Made by a program: the position numbers and the translations under genes
NCBI RefSeq assembly: GCF_014644555.1
Contig: NZ_BMKX01000002.1
Coordinates: forward strand, 186,001-250,000
DNA: 64,000 bases
Reading direction: 5' to 3'
Source of the DNA: Glutamicibacter ardleyensis
GTDB taxonomy: Bacteria; Actinomycetota; Actinomycetes; Actinomycetales; Micrococcaceae
Notes under the pieces: model-generated
What the model was told of the DNA's origin: nothing
Seen by the model: the letters and a program-made list of their open reading frames with translations, nothing else
The model's database searches: none
In this document: positions 45,806 through 54,453 of the stretch, one piece after another
How the letters are laid out: each line of letters starts with the position of its first letter
Position numbering within the stretch: the first letter of the stretch is position 1

Positions 45806-47077
45806 ATGAGTAGCAAGCCGGAACTACCTGTGACATTGGCCGATATTGAACAAGCCGCGAAGGTGCTCCAGCCAGTGATCGCCCGCACCCCCATTGAGCA
45901 CTCCCGAGTCCTCTCTCTGCACGCGGGAGCGGAAGTATTCTTGAAGTGCGAGAACCTGCAGCGTGCAGGCTCCTTCAAGATCCGCGGCGCATACGTACGC
46001 ATGGCCAAACTAACCGACGAAGAGCGCGCCCGTGGCGTGGTTGCTGCCTCGGCGGGCAACCACGCCCAAGGTGTGGCTCAAGCGGCATCGCATCTGGGGA
46101 TCAAGGCACGCATTTACATGCCCCGAGGGGTGGCATTGCCAAAATTGGCGGCCACCGAAGACCACGGAGCGCAGGTGGTACTGCACGGTGACACCGTCGA
46201 TGAGGCCTTGGCCGAGGCGCAGAAATTCGCTGATGAAACCGGTGCCGTGTTTGTGCATCCCTTTGACCACCCGGACATCATTGCCGGACAGGGCACCATT
46301 GGCCTGGAGATCCTGGAGCAGCTTCCCCAGGTGGAGACCGTGCTGATGGGTGTCGGCGGCGGCGGTTTACTTGCCGGTGTTGCCATTGCGATCAAGGAAA
46401 AGGCCCGCCAGCTTGGCCGCGAAATCAAGGTTGTGGGTGTGCAGGCCGAAAACGCCGCAGCCTACCCGCCGTCGTTGGCCGCCGATGCGCTGGTCCCGTT
46501 GGATACCGTGCACACCATTGCCGACGGCATTGCCGTCGGCAAGCCAGGCCAGCTGCCCTTCGCGATCATCAAGGAACTCGTTGACGAGGTTGTTACGGTC
46601 TCCGAGGACGCGCTTGCACAAGCACTGGTAGTACTGCTGGAGCGCAACAAGCTCGTCGTGGAGCCAGCTGGAGCCGTGGGAGTTGCCGCGCTCTTGGAAG
46701 ACCGCTTGCAGGAGCATGGAATCAACCCGGCCACGACCGTGGTGATCCTCTCCGGCGGCAATATTGATCCACTGCTGATGCTCAAGGTAATCCAGCGTGG
46801 TTTGAACGCCGCGGGACGATTCCTCACCGTGCGCATCATGCTGCCAGATCGCCCCGGCGCACTGGCCACCATCTCCCGGGTGATTGCCGAATCCGATGCC
46901 AATGTGACGCGTTTGGACCACACGCGGATCGGCGGCTCGCTGTCCATGGGGGACGTGGCCATCACCATCGACTTGGAAACCAAGGGGCATAAGCACTCCG
47001 AGCAGGTACTGGATAACTTGCGGGCAGAGGGCTTTGATCCGCACATCACCAATAGTGCCGGTGGTTCGGTCGCCTAG
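45806..47077 (+). CDS. ilvA: Threonine ammonia-lyase (threonine dehydratase)
   Basis: PLP enzyme converting threonine to 2-oxobutanoate, the first step of isoleucine synthesis. 423 residues. PLP Lys58 is in GSFKIRGAY; the phosphate-binding glycine loop is GVGGGGLLAG near 186. One C-terminal ACT-like domain (about 335-420; TVRIMLPDRPGALATISRVI). This is the shorter form with a single regulatory domain, unlike the two-domain E. coli IlvA. Whether isoleucine inhibits it is not visible. Starts 4 bp after the AI-2E gene and ends at a bidirectional terminator. Confidence 0.94.
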   Translation: MSSKPELPVTLADIEQAAKVLQPVIARTPIEHSRVLSLHAGAEVFLKCENLQRAGSFKIRGAYVRMAKLTDEERARGVVAASAGNHAQGVAQAASHLGIKARIYMPRGVALPKLAATEDHGAQVVLHGDTVDEALAEAQKFADETGAVFVHPFDHPDIIAGQGTIGLEILEQLPQVETVLMGVGGGGLLAGVAIAIKEKARQLGREIKVVGVQAENAAAYPPSLAADALVPLDTVHTIADGIAVGKPGQLPFAIIKELVDEVVTVSEDALAQALVVLLERNKLVVEPAGAVGVAALLEDRLQEHGINPATTVVILSGGNIDPLLMLKVIQRGLNAAGRFLTVRIMLPDRPGALATISRVIAESDANVTRLDHTRIGGSLSMGDVAITIDLETKGHKHSEQVLDNLRAEGFDPHITNSAGGSVA

Positions 47078-47094
47078 CAGAACAAAATTAGCCT

Positions 47095-47131
47095 AAAAAA
47101 GTGGCTCGACACCCCGGGGTGTCGAGCCACT
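47095..47131. terminator. Bidirectional terminator between ilvA and greA
   Basis: Perfect 30-nt palindrome (47101-47130; arms GTGGCTCGACACCCC and its complement), preceded by AAAAAA and followed by TCATTTA. For the minus-strand greA gene it is followed by TTTTTT. Confidence 0.94.
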
Positions 47132-47149
47132 CATTTAATAGGAGGAGGA

Positions 47150-47644
47150 TTAGCCCTCGAAAGGTGTCGCAGAAACAATCTCCACGGCGATCTCGCGTCC
47201 GTTAGGCGCGGTGTAAGTCAGCTTGTCGCCAACCTTCTTGCCATGAACAGCCTGGCCGATAGGGGACTGCTCGGAGTAGACCTCGAGGTCGCTGTCGCCA
47301 GCAACCTCGCGGGAACCAAACAAGAAGGTGGTCTCATCGCCGGCGATGGTGGCAACTACCAGCATGCCTGGCTCGACGACTCCGTCATCTGCAGGCGCGT
47401 CGCCAACATGGGCGCGGCGTAGTAGATCCTTCAGGTACAAGATACGGGCCTCGGCCTTGCCTTGCTCTTCACGAGCAGCGTGGTAGCCACCGTTCTCCTT
47501 GAGGTCGCCCTCCGAACGTGCCTGCTCGATGCGGGCGACGATTTCGGTGCGACCTGGACCGGAGAGGAAGGTCAGTTCAGTCTGAAGGCGGTCGAAGGCC
47601 TCCTGAGTCAGCCACACGACAGGTTCGTTGCTGTTGGTGCTCAC
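47150..47644 (-). CDS. greA: Transcription elongation factor GreA
   Basis: GreA rescues stalled RNA polymerase by stimulating cleavage of the backtracked transcript. 164 residues. The N-terminal coiled coil (about 10-80) contains LQTELTFLSGPGRTEIVARI and ARSEGDLKENGGYHAAREEQ, whose loop carries the acidic tip (Asp-x-x-Glu) that enters the polymerase channel. The C-terminal FKBP-like domain contains YSEQSPIGQAVHGKKVGD and ends YTAPNGREIAVEIV. The frame is open to 47785, but the GTG at 47644 has AAAGGAAG upstream and gives the normal length. It is read opposite to ilvA. Confidence 0.96.
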   Translation of the reverse strand: MSTNSNEPVVWLTQEAFDRLQTELTFLSGPGRTEIVARIEQARSEGDLKENGGYHAAREEQGKAEARILYLKDLLRRAHVGDAPADDGVVEPGMLVVATIAGDETTFLFGSREVAGDSDLEVYSEQSPIGQAVHGKKVGDKLTYTAPNGREIAVEIVSATPFEG

Positions 47645-47791
47645 GTTGTACTTCCTTTGGTCAGTCAGGGATTTCTTATGTGTACCGTCCATGTTGGGCG
47701 GTAAAGCCAAACGCCACCCTGCGGTGGCGTTGAAGAAATCAGATTCGGTACGAATTAGTGATCTGTCGAAATTCGGCGGATGCAAGCAAAG

Positions 47792-47899
47792 ACCCCGCTA
47801 GGCTCCTGTTCCAGTTGATCTTCAACTGGGCGCACAAACCGATGCGGGGTGAAACGTACTTTCCCACGATAATAGTCGCGATTGGGAAATAATCCCAAT
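47792..47899. other. Hairpin-rich intergenic segment, class unknown
   Basis: Between DUF4307 and greA. ACCCCGC (47792-47798) pairs with GCGGGGT (47844-47850), enclosing a perfect CCAGTTGA/TCAACTGG hairpin (47811-47829). A separate ATTGGGA/TCCCAAT hairpin (47881-47899) follows. On the minus strand the outer stem is followed by TCTTTGCTT, so it may be the DUF4307 terminator. I do not recognise a known RNA family. Confidence 0.5.
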
Positions 47900-47934
47900 G
47901 CGTTCAGCTCTGAGGTTGAAGATTGCCTGCTTTA

Positions 47935-48354
47935 TTACTTGGTGAACTCGTTCGGCACCTTGTAGCAAGACTCAACGCCGGCGGTTACCGCAAGATTATC
48001 GGTGTGCATCGGCACCGTCAGACGTTTGGTGGTCAGTACCCCGGGGTCGGTCGCTTCAAGCAGGACGGTATTAAAACCAACGGTGGCCTTTGACTCATTC
48101 ATCGCGCGAACATCACATTGCAGACGATGCTTGGAGTTATATTCGACCTCGATGACCGCTGTGGCTTGGGAGGGGGACTGCACCGAAAAATTGATGTCTT
48201 GGGCGCTGATGGCACTAAAATTACTAAAGCCAACCCAGGCTGCTCCGACGACTCCGACGGTCAGCGCGCCACCGATGAGCAAGTTACGTGTGCGCTTAGT
48301 CAGCGGGCGCTTGTTGGGGTTGTTGTATCGAGCCGTTAAGCTTGGATCAGACAT
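47935..48354 (-). CDS. DUF4307 membrane protein
   Basis: A 139-residue actinobacterial protein with one membrane helix (about 24-46; LLIGGALTVGVVGAAWVGF) near a polar basic N terminus. The extracytoplasmic domain holds one Cys pair (HRLQCDVRAMNES and ESCYKVP) that may form a disulfide. DUF4307 proteins stand next to mca in many actinobacteria, as here, but no function is known. It starts ATG 48354, with mca starting divergently 156 bp away. Confidence 0.85.
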   Translation of the reverse strand: MSDPSLTARYNNPNKRPLTKRTRNLLIGGALTVGVVGAAWVGFSNFSAISAQDINFSVQSPSQATAVIEVEYNSKHRLQCDVRAMNESKATVGFNTVLLEATDPGVLTTKRLTVPMHTDNLAVTAGVESCYKVPNEFTK

Positions 48355-48510
48355 TGCTTACCCTGTACCACTCTCTGCCGCCGACTATGAGGTGTCTCTA
48401 GTCTACCGGTCGGGCCTTCAGGGAATAACGTAGGGCTACGTGAGAGTTGTCATTGATGGCATGCCATGCAGGCATGCCGGCCTGTTCACAGTGCAGAAGG
48501 AAGAGTTTAC

Positions 48511-49428
48511 GTGGAGATTCACGACGTGAAGAAGTTAGCGCCGTCCCAGGGGCTGCGTCTCATGGCGATTCATGCCCACCCGGATGACGAGTCATCAAAG
48601 GGTGCTGCCACCATGGCCGCCTATGTTGATGCCGGCGCAGAGGTGATGGTTGTCAGTTGCACCGGTGGCGAACGCGGAGACATTCTGAACGCTGCCGTTG
48701 GCGAACTTGCGCACGCGCATCGTGATCTACCGGGGGTACGCCGCACCGAAATGGCTGAAGCTGCCTCGGTCTTGGGCATCAAGCACCGTTGGCTGGGTTA
48801 TGTCGACTCCGGCCTACCCGAGGGTGACCCGCTGCCGGAACTCCCATTTGGTGCTTTTGCCTTGCAGCCGGTAGAAATCGCTGCGGCAGGCATTATCAAA
48901 TTGATTCGCGAGTTCCGCCCACACGTCATCACCACCTATGACGAAAACGGTGGGTACCCGCACCCGGACCATATCCACTGTCATAACGTCTCAGCTTTCG
49001 CCTTCGAACAGGCTGGCAACGCACAGTTGTATCCCGAGCTGGGGGAGCCTTGGGAGGTCGACAAGCTCTACTATGACCGTGCGTTCTCCTCGGATCGCTT
49101 GCGTACCCTGCACTATGCGATGTTGGAAGGTGGCTACGAATCCCCGTACACCGAACGCGTCGCAAAGTGGGAAAACGACGAAGAGAACGAAATGTTCAAG
49201 TGGGTTTCGCCACACACCACGACCACTCAGGTGCACTGCGCAGATTATTTCACGTTGCGAGATCAGGCACTCTTAGCGCACCGAACACAGATTGACCCGG
49301 AGGGATTCTTCTTCGCGGTGCCAGAACATATTTACGCCGAGTCATGGCCGTGGGAGGATTACACGCTGATTTCGTCGAAGGTTGCTACACAACTGCCCGA
49401 AACAGATCTGTTTGCCGGACTAAGATAG
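48511..49428 (+). CDS. mca: Mycothiol S-conjugate amidase
   Basis: Zinc enzyme that cleaves mycothiol conjugates into mercapturic acid and the GlcN-inositol moiety, for detoxification. 305 residues. Zinc-binding AHPDDE at residues 22-27 (HAHPDDESSKG), with the third ligand in YPHPDHIHCHN near 147. Further motifs are SCTGGERGDILNAAVGE. The open frame begins at 48466, but the GTG at 48511 follows GGAAGAG and gives the normal start. Its length and the DUF4307 neighbour favour Mca over the related deacetylase MshB. This gene implies that the organism makes mycothiol. Confidence 0.93.
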   Translation: MEIHDVKKLAPSQGLRLMAIHAHPDDESSKGAATMAAYVDAGAEVMVVSCTGGERGDILNAAVGELAHAHRDLPGVRRTEMAEAASVLGIKHRWLGYVDSGLPEGDPLPELPFGAFALQPVEIAAAGIIKLIREFRPHVITTYDENGGYPHPDHIHCHNVSAFAFEQAGNAQLYPELGEPWEVDKLYYDRAFSSDRLRTLHYAMLEGGYESPYTERVAKWENDEENEMFKWVSPHTTTTQVHCADYFTLRDQALLAHRTQIDPEGFFFAVPEHIYAESWPWEDYTLISSKVATQLPETDLFAGLR

Positions 49429-49471
49429 AACCACGTACCTTCCAGTTCCAGAAAAGAGTTGTCCCCACACC

Positions 49472-49753
49472 GTGAATGCGATTTACGCGACCATGATGGT
49501 TGCGAGTACCAATGTGCAGAAAGAAGCGCTGGACGAGAACAGCTATGGCCCGGGTTTCCTCGGCTTTGTGTTCACCGCGTTTCTGGCACTGGCAGTGATC
49601 TTCCTGATTCGTGACATGGTGCGCCGCGTCCGTCGTGTCCGTTACGCCTCGGAAGCCGAATCCAAGCAGAATGAGCTGATGCTCAAGGGCGAGAACCAAC
49701 CAGTTCAAGAGCCTACCGATCCAGTGGATCCGAAAACCTCCGAAGACAGCTAG
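49472..49753 (+). CDS. Small single-helix membrane protein
   Basis: A 93-residue protein of unknown function just downstream of mca (43 bp). One membrane helix (about 27-48; GFLGFVFTAFLALAVIFLI), followed by a cluster of arginines (RRVRRVR), which should stay cytoplasmic, and an acidic, Pro-rich tail. It starts at GTG 49472. The position, shared strand and coding pattern support a real gene. A terminator follows. Confidence 0.75.
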   Translation: MNAIYATMMVASTNVQKEALDENSYGPGFLGFVFTAFLALAVIFLIRDMVRRVRRVRYASEAESKQNELMLKGENQPVQEPTDPVDPKTSEDS

Positions 49754-49771
49754 GCCGCAGAGCCTGGAACA

Positions 49772-49825
49772 GGCCTCATGCTGACCCACCGCTTAGTGGA
49801 AGTTCAGCACGGGGCCTTTTCTTTT
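49772..49825 (+). terminator. Terminator after the mca gene pair
   Basis: Nested stem GGCC...GGCC with TGCTGA/TCAGCA and CAC/GTG inside, followed by TTTTCTTTT. It ends the mca transcript. Confidence 0.8.
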
Positions 49826-49913
49826 GCCGCGAGGTACATCAAATCGCTCAGCCTTCGGCCGAATTGGAGGTGAGCAAGGACACCTTGGCGGCGTGGTGAG
49901 GCAGAATGGCGAT

Positions 49914-52022
49914 ATGGGACAACGAATCGCCAATAGCTCCAGCGCCTACCTACGCCAGCACTCGCATCAAGAGGTTGACTGGTGGCCCTATGGAGACGAA
50001 GCCTTCGAACAGGCCCGCCTGCGTGACGTGCCGGTGATGCTTTCCATCGGCTACGCGGCCTGCCACTGGTGCCACGTGATGAGCCATGAATCTTTTGATG
50101 ACCCGCAGATCGCCCGGAAACTCAACGAAAACTTTATTTCCATCAAGGTGGACCGCGAAGAGCACCCGCTGGTCGACGACACCTACATGATGGCAACCCA
50201 GGCGCTGACGGGGGCCGGAGGGTGGCCCATGACGATCTTCGCGATGCCCGACGGACGTGCTTTCCATACGGGCACCTACTATCCGAGCGAGCCCCGCGGA
50301 AAAATGCCGTCCTTCACCCAAGTGGTGGACGCCGTCCAACAAGGGTGGGAAGAACACCGAGAGGGACTCGAAGAGCAAGCCCAGATGCTCGCTGAGCACC
50401 TCGCCGACCTGGGGTCGCGGCAAGGGGCCCTGCTGGCGATGAGAGCGGACTCCACAGCTGCAAAGGCCCTGCGTCAGGCCAGCCGTCAGTGGATCGCAAC
50501 GAGCAAAACCGAAGGCGGCTTCACCCCTGCACCAAAGTTCCCACCCACCTGGGCGCTGAAGACCATGTGGCGCACCGTGCTCCTGGACCCAGAACTCGGT
50601 GCCGAAGCCTTTGAACCGCTGGCGACCAGCCTAGAAGCGATACTGCTTGGGGGCCTGCGAGATCATCTTTCCGGAGGCTTCGCCCGCTATTGCGTGGATG
50701 AACATTGGACGATCCCACACTTTGAAAAAATGCTCTACGACAACGCCGGCTTGCTTTCCTTATGCGCGCGGACCGCGGTCTTCGCAACGCAGTTTGCCCA
50801 GCAGCATCCCCAGCAGTCGCAGCGGGCCACACAGCTGGCGCGCTTAGCCCGCCAAGCGGCGCTGGATACGGCGAACTTCTTGAGCAGCGACCTGTTGACC
50901 TCCGAGGCCGGTGCGCCCCACCGCGCTTTTGCCGCTTCGCTCGACGCAGATTCGCTGCGCGGCACGTCGAGCGTCGAAGGCGCAGCCTATACGTTCACCC
51001 GGGAAGAATGCCTCGAGGCGGTGCGCCGGGCAGGTGTCGAGCTGCCCACGGACCTGGTGCGATTAGCTGGAATTGCTGAAGATCCTGGGTACTACCACGT
51101 CTCGTTGACCCGGATCCCGGTTGACGGCGAGGCACAGATTTGGGATGCCTTCAAAGCCGAACTGCGCACCGTGCGCGCCACCAGGCCAAGCCCGGGACGC
51201 GATGAGAAGATCATCGCCGGATGGAATGGCCTGGCCATTGAAGCGCTCGCGGAAGCCGGAGAACTACTCGGTGAACCGCAGCTCGCCCAACTAGCGGAAC
51301 AGGTTGCCACCACGCTCTGGGAGGTGCACTGGGATGCGCAGAGCCAAACGTTGGCGCGAGTGAGCTTTGCCGGTCAACGTTCGGCAGATAATGAGGGAAC
51401 CTTAGAAGACTATGCCGGGCTGACCCTGGGGTTCTTAGCGCTGACCCAGAGTCCTCACTACAGCATGTGGCAAGAACGCGCCGGCCTTCTGATCGAAAAG
51501 ACCGCACGCTTCATCGATCTGGAGACCGGGATTCCTCGCGACGCCTTGGCCCTGGATGACCGCTTGAGCAAGCAACGTTCACAGATTGCCCCGGTGACGG
51601 TACTCGACGAAGCTATTCCCGCTGCGGCCGCGCTCTACGCCAAGGCATTGAGCCGGTTAGCCATCCAGCGGATGGCCGACGAAAATTTTGACGATTCGGG
51701 CCAGGAACAATTTGACCTGGCACACCGGCTTAGCGCTCACGGTGTGGCGCTCGCCGGTCAGGCTCCCACCCAGGTCGCGACCGCACTTGAGGTGCAGTCG
51801 GTACTCGACTCGGCGGTTCATTATGTGAAGTTAAACGGCGCAGGCTCAGCCGAGCGCCACCATTTGCTGAGCTTATGCCGGGGCCTGGGGATCGAAGTCC
51901 GGACCTCTGCGCAGACCACTTCCGGGGCACAGGACCTAGAAATTCAGCCTTGCCGGCTGTCGCAATGTAATCTTCCGGTGCACGATGTTTCCTCGTTGTT
52001 GACTTTGTTGGCAGGTAAATAA
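49914..52022 (+). CDS. DUF255 thioredoxin-domain protein (YyaL/SSP411 family)
   Basis: A 702-residue protein of the DUF255 family (YyaL, human SPATA20). An N-terminal thioredoxin-like domain holds the CxxC motif YAACHWCHVM near residue 49, followed by SIKVDREEHPLVDDTYM. The rest is a long alpha/alpha (six-hairpin glycosidase-like) domain with GGLRDHLSGGFARYCVDEHW and WIDHFEKMLYDN-type IPHFEKMLYDNAGLL. Role uncertain: N-acylglucosamine epimerase-like or redox functions have been suggested. The open frame starts at 49824, but homology begins near ATG 49914. Confidence 0.88.
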   Translation: MGQRIANSSSAYLRQHSHQEVDWWPYGDEAFEQARLRDVPVMLSIGYAACHWCHVMSHESFDDPQIARKLNENFISIKVDREEHPLVDDTYMMATQALTGAGGWPMTIFAMPDGRAFHTGTYYPSEPRGKMPSFTQVVDAVQQGWEEHREGLEEQAQMLAEHLADLGSRQGALLAMRADSTAAKALRQASRQWIATSKTEGGFTPAPKFPPTWALKTMWRTVLLDPELGAEAFEPLATSLEAILLGGLRDHLSGGFARYCVDEHWTIPHFEKMLYDNAGLLSLCARTAVFATQFAQQHPQQSQRATQLARLARQAALDTANFLSSDLLTSEAGAPHRAFAASLDADSLRGTSSVEGAAYTFTREECLEAVRRAGVELPTDLVRLAGIAEDPGYYHVSLTRIPVDGEAQIWDAFKAELRTVRATRPSPGRDEKIIAGWNGLAIEALAEAGELLGEPQLAQLAEQVATTLWEVHWDAQSQTLARVSFAGQRSADNEGTLEDYAGLTLGFLALTQSPHYSMWQERAGLLIEKTARFIDLETGIPRDALALDDRLSKQRSQIAPVTVLDEAIPAAAALYAKALSRLAIQRMADENFDDSGQEQFDLAHRLSAHGVALAGQAPTQVATALEVQSVLDSAVHYVKLNGAGSAERHHLLSLCRGLGIEVRTSAQTTSGAQDLEIQPCRLSQCNLPVHDVSSLLTLLAGK

Positions 52023-52121
52023 GCCTTAGCTGCGGATGCTTGGCTGCACGGTGTTGTGGGGGAAACACGATAGATTTAGTTTCAAGAAAACTTTTGAACG
52101 TGTGCGAAAGCGAGGAACCCG

Positions 52122-52883
52122 GTGCGTCTTCCCTCTCTTGTGTACCGTTTCTACGAACGGCGCCTAGCGAAGTCGTTACCCGGTGACAAGCTGCCCCACC
52201 ACATTGGTGTCATGGTTGATGGTAATCGCCGCTGGGCGAAATTAGCAGGTAGCCCCACCATGGCAGGCCATCAGGCCGGCGCGGATAAGATCCTTGAGTT
52301 CCTCGAATGGTGTGAGGACCTGGGCATCAAGGTAGTCACCCTCTACATGCTTTCCACCGACAACCTCAACCGCGAACCCAGTGAGCTGCGTGATTTGTTA
52401 GAGGTCATCGGCAATACGCTGGATCGGTTGGGCGAAACGAACCAGGTGAAGGTGCAGCAAGTTGGTGCGGTGGACGTGCTGCCTGCGGAGCTAGCCGCGA
52501 AACTTGCCGCGCTGGAAACGAGCACCGCTCAACGGACCGGAGTCCACGTTAACGTGGCCATTGGTTACGGTGGGCGACGTGAAATTATCGATGCGATTAA
52601 GTCCTTGCTGCGCGATGCTTCCGAACATGGGCGGTCATTGGAGACTGTCAGTGATTCGCTGTGTATCGAAGAACTCGAATCGTATCTGTACACCAAAGGA
52701 CAGCCGGATCCGGATCTCGTGATTCGTACCAGTGGTGAGCAACGCCTGAGCGGCTTCTTGACGTGGCAAAGCGCCTACTCGGAGTTTTATTTCTGTGAGG
52801 CCCTGTGGCCGGATTTCCGTCGCGTCGATTTCTTACGCGCACTGCGTGATTTTGCCGATCGCCAGCGTCGTTTCGGTGCTTAA
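52122..52883 (+). CDS. uppS: Isoprenyl (undecaprenyl) diphosphate synthase
   Basis: A 253-residue cis-prenyltransferase that builds polyprenyl diphosphate, the lipid carrier for cell-wall sugars. Signature motifs are HIGVMVDGNRRWAK (catalytic Asp33), LSTDNLNRE, VAIGYGGRREIID and the late IRTSGEQRLSGFLTWQSAYSEF with FCEALWPDF. The second site of the homodimer is complete. GTG 52122 follows GCGAGGA. Chain length cannot be read from sequence; decaprenyl is common in actinobacteria. No wall genes next to it. Confidence 0.94.
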   Translation: MRLPSLVYRFYERRLAKSLPGDKLPHHIGVMVDGNRRWAKLAGSPTMAGHQAGADKILEFLEWCEDLGIKVVTLYMLSTDNLNREPSELRDLLEVIGNTLDRLGETNQVKVQQVGAVDVLPAELAAKLAALETSTAQRTGVHVNVAIGYGGRREIIDAIKSLLRDASEHGRSLETVSDSLCIEELESYLYTKGQPDPDLVIRTSGEQRLSGFLTWQSAYSEFYFCEALWPDFRRVDFLRALRDFADRQRRFGA

Positions 52884-52964
52884 TGCCACGCTGAGCTGCT
52901 AAGTACCGATCGTTTCCAAAAACGATGCTTGGACTTAACCTATTAGGTCAATTAGCCGTCTATG

Positions 52965-53120
52965 GTGAGGATATGGCGGGACGCTCAAGTCCCGTCAGAC
53001 CGAAAGGTTCCTCACTAGATGACAAGATGCGGCGTACACACGAAGCGATTCGTGGTTCACCCTTGGCATCCGGTGGTGGAGCTTCCCACTAAAGCGTGGG
53101 GAGTTTCCCCACGCCGGATT
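52965..53120 (+). promoter_or_regulatory. Structured leader upstream of phoH2
   Basis: GTGAGGA (52965-52971) pairs with TCCTCAC (53009-53015), enclosing CGGGAC/GTCCCG (52977-52994) and an ACC-GAAA-GGT hairpin (52999-53008). Downstream are CACGAA-GCGA-TTCGTG (53039-53054, a GNRA loop) and GCGTGGGGA/TCCCCACGC (53094-53114), the last enclosed by ATCCG/CGGAT (53068-53072, 53115-53119). A possible -35 is TTGGAC at 52929. The folds are drawn by eye; it overlaps a small ORF, so selection on RNA or on protein could produce it. Confidence 0.5.
52973..53092 (+). CDS. Possible 39-aa upstream ORF of phoH2 (PhoAT-like position)
   Basis: A 39-codon frame starting ATG 52973 with GAGGA one base upstream and stopping 47 bp before phoH2. 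The peptide is small, basic and Gly/Ser/Arg-rich (starts [18 protein letters not shown]). In mycobacteria phoH2 is preceded by phoAT, whose product antagonises PhoH2. Position matches, but I see no sequence basis for homology, and the spacing of the ribosome site is tight. May instead be a leader peptide or chance. Confidence 0.35.
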   Translation: MAGRSSPVRPKGSSLDDKMRRTHEAIRGSPLASGGGASH

Positions 53121-53139
53121 CGAGAATGGGTGCGCTGTT

Positions 53140-54453
53140 ATGACCCGAACTACCAACTCGGCCGTCCGCACATACGTCATTGACACTTCGGTGTTGTTGT
53201 CGGACCCGAAAGCGATGTTCCACTTCGAGGAGCACCATGTGGTGATCCCGTTGACAGTCATTACCGAGCTGGAGCATAAGCGCAAAGATCCGGATCTGGG
53301 CTTTTTTGCGCGACAAGCATTGCGCTTGCTCGATGAACTGATCTCCAGCCACGGCGGACTATCCCAGCCTGTCCCGGTTTCCGACGCCGGAGGCACCCTG
53401 CGCATTGAGCTGAATAACATTGCCTCCGATGTTCTGCCCGTGGGAATGCGCTCGGCAGAAAATGACACCCGTATTCTTGCGGTGGCTAAGCACCTGCTTG
53501 ATGAGGGCCAAGACGTGGCCTTGGTGACCAAGGACTTGCCCATGCGTATCAAGGCCTCCGCCATTGGTATCCATGCCGAGGTTTATCGTAATGAATTGAT
53601 CGCCTCCAGCGGATGGAGCGGGGTCCAATCACTGGAGCTAGACGAAGCGAGCATGGCTACGCTTTATGAGTCCGAAAAGCTCATCAATCTACCCGAAGCC
53701 AGCCAGAGCCCGATCAATACCGGCTTCGTCATTACCTCGCCCAGAGGTAGCGCGTTGGCGCGCAAGGTCACGGCTGACACCGTCAAGCTGGTCCGTGGTG
53801 ACCAGCAAGCTTTCGGTTTGCATGGAAGAAGCGCCGAGCAACGTATTGCACTGGACCTATTGTTGGATCCCAACGTGGGAATCGTGTCGATGGGTGGTAG
53901 CGCAGGTACAGGAAAATCCGCTCTTGCGTTGTGTGCTGGGATGGAAGCGTTGCTCGAACGCCGCGAACACCGAAAGATCACGGTGTTCCGCCCGCTCTAT
54001 GCGGTCGGTGGCCAGGAGCTTGGTTATTTGCCCGGTTCCGAAGGGGAGAAGATGGGGCCCTGGGCTCAAGCGGTCTTCGATACTCTCGGATCCATCGTGT
54101 CTAAGAACGTCATAGACGAGGTAGTCGAACGAGGCATGCTCGAAGTGTTGCCACTGACCCACATTCGGGGACGCTCCTTGCACGATTCTTTTGTGATTGT
54201 CGATGAGGCTCAGTCGCTGGAACGCAATGTGCTGCTCACGGTCCTTTCACGGATCGGGCAGAACTCAAAGGTAGTGCTCACCCATGACGTGGCACAGCGA
54301 GATAACCTGCATGTTGGACGACATGATGGGGTCTCCGCGGTGGTTGAGCAGCTTAAGGGCCATAGCCTCTTCGGGCATGTGACCCTGATGCGTTCGGAAC
54401 GCTCGGCTATCGCCGCGCTGGTCACCGAAATGCTGGACGGTCCGCTGACCTAA
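53140..54453 (+). CDS. phoH2: PIN-PhoH fusion RNA helicase/ribonuclease (PhoH2)
   Basis: A 437-residue fusion of an N-terminal PIN-like (VapC-type) nuclease domain (about 10-150) with a C-terminal PhoH ATPase. PIN acidic residues are Asp15 ([10 protein letters not shown]), Glu44, Asp109 (ENDTRI) and Asp132 (VTKDLP). Walker A is [10 protein letters not shown] (about 253-262) and Walker B is VIVDEAQS (352-359). In mycobacteria such proteins unwind and cut RNA. All named residues are present. ATG 53140 has no clear ribosome site. A structured leader and a short ORF precede it. Confidence 0.92.
   Translation: MTRTTNSAVRTYVIDTSVLLSDPKAMFHFEEHHVVIPLTVITELEHKRKDPDLGFFARQALRLLDELISSHGGLSQPVPVSDAGGTLRIELNNIASDVLPVGMRSAENDTRILAVAKHLLDEGQDVALVTKDLPMRIKASAIGIHAEVYRNELIASSGWSGVQSLELDEASMATLYESEKLINLPEASQSPINTGFVITSPRGSALARKVTADTVKLVRGDQQAFGLHGRSAEQRIALDLLLDPNVGIVSMGGSAGTGKSALALCAGMEALLERREHRKITVFRPLYAVGGQELGYLPGSEGEKMGPWAQAVFDTLGSIVSKNVIDEVVERGMLEVLPLTHIRGRSLHDSFVIVDEAQSLERNVLLTVLSRIGQNSKVVLTHDVAQRDNLHVGRHDGVSAVVEQLKGHSLFGHVTLMRSERSAIAALVTEMLDGPLT

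Noticed and set aside
47786-47934. 6C, SRP or tmRNA as explanation for the greA upstream hairpins
   Set aside because: No paired C-rich loops, SRP apical motif or tmRNA acceptor/resume-codon features are present.
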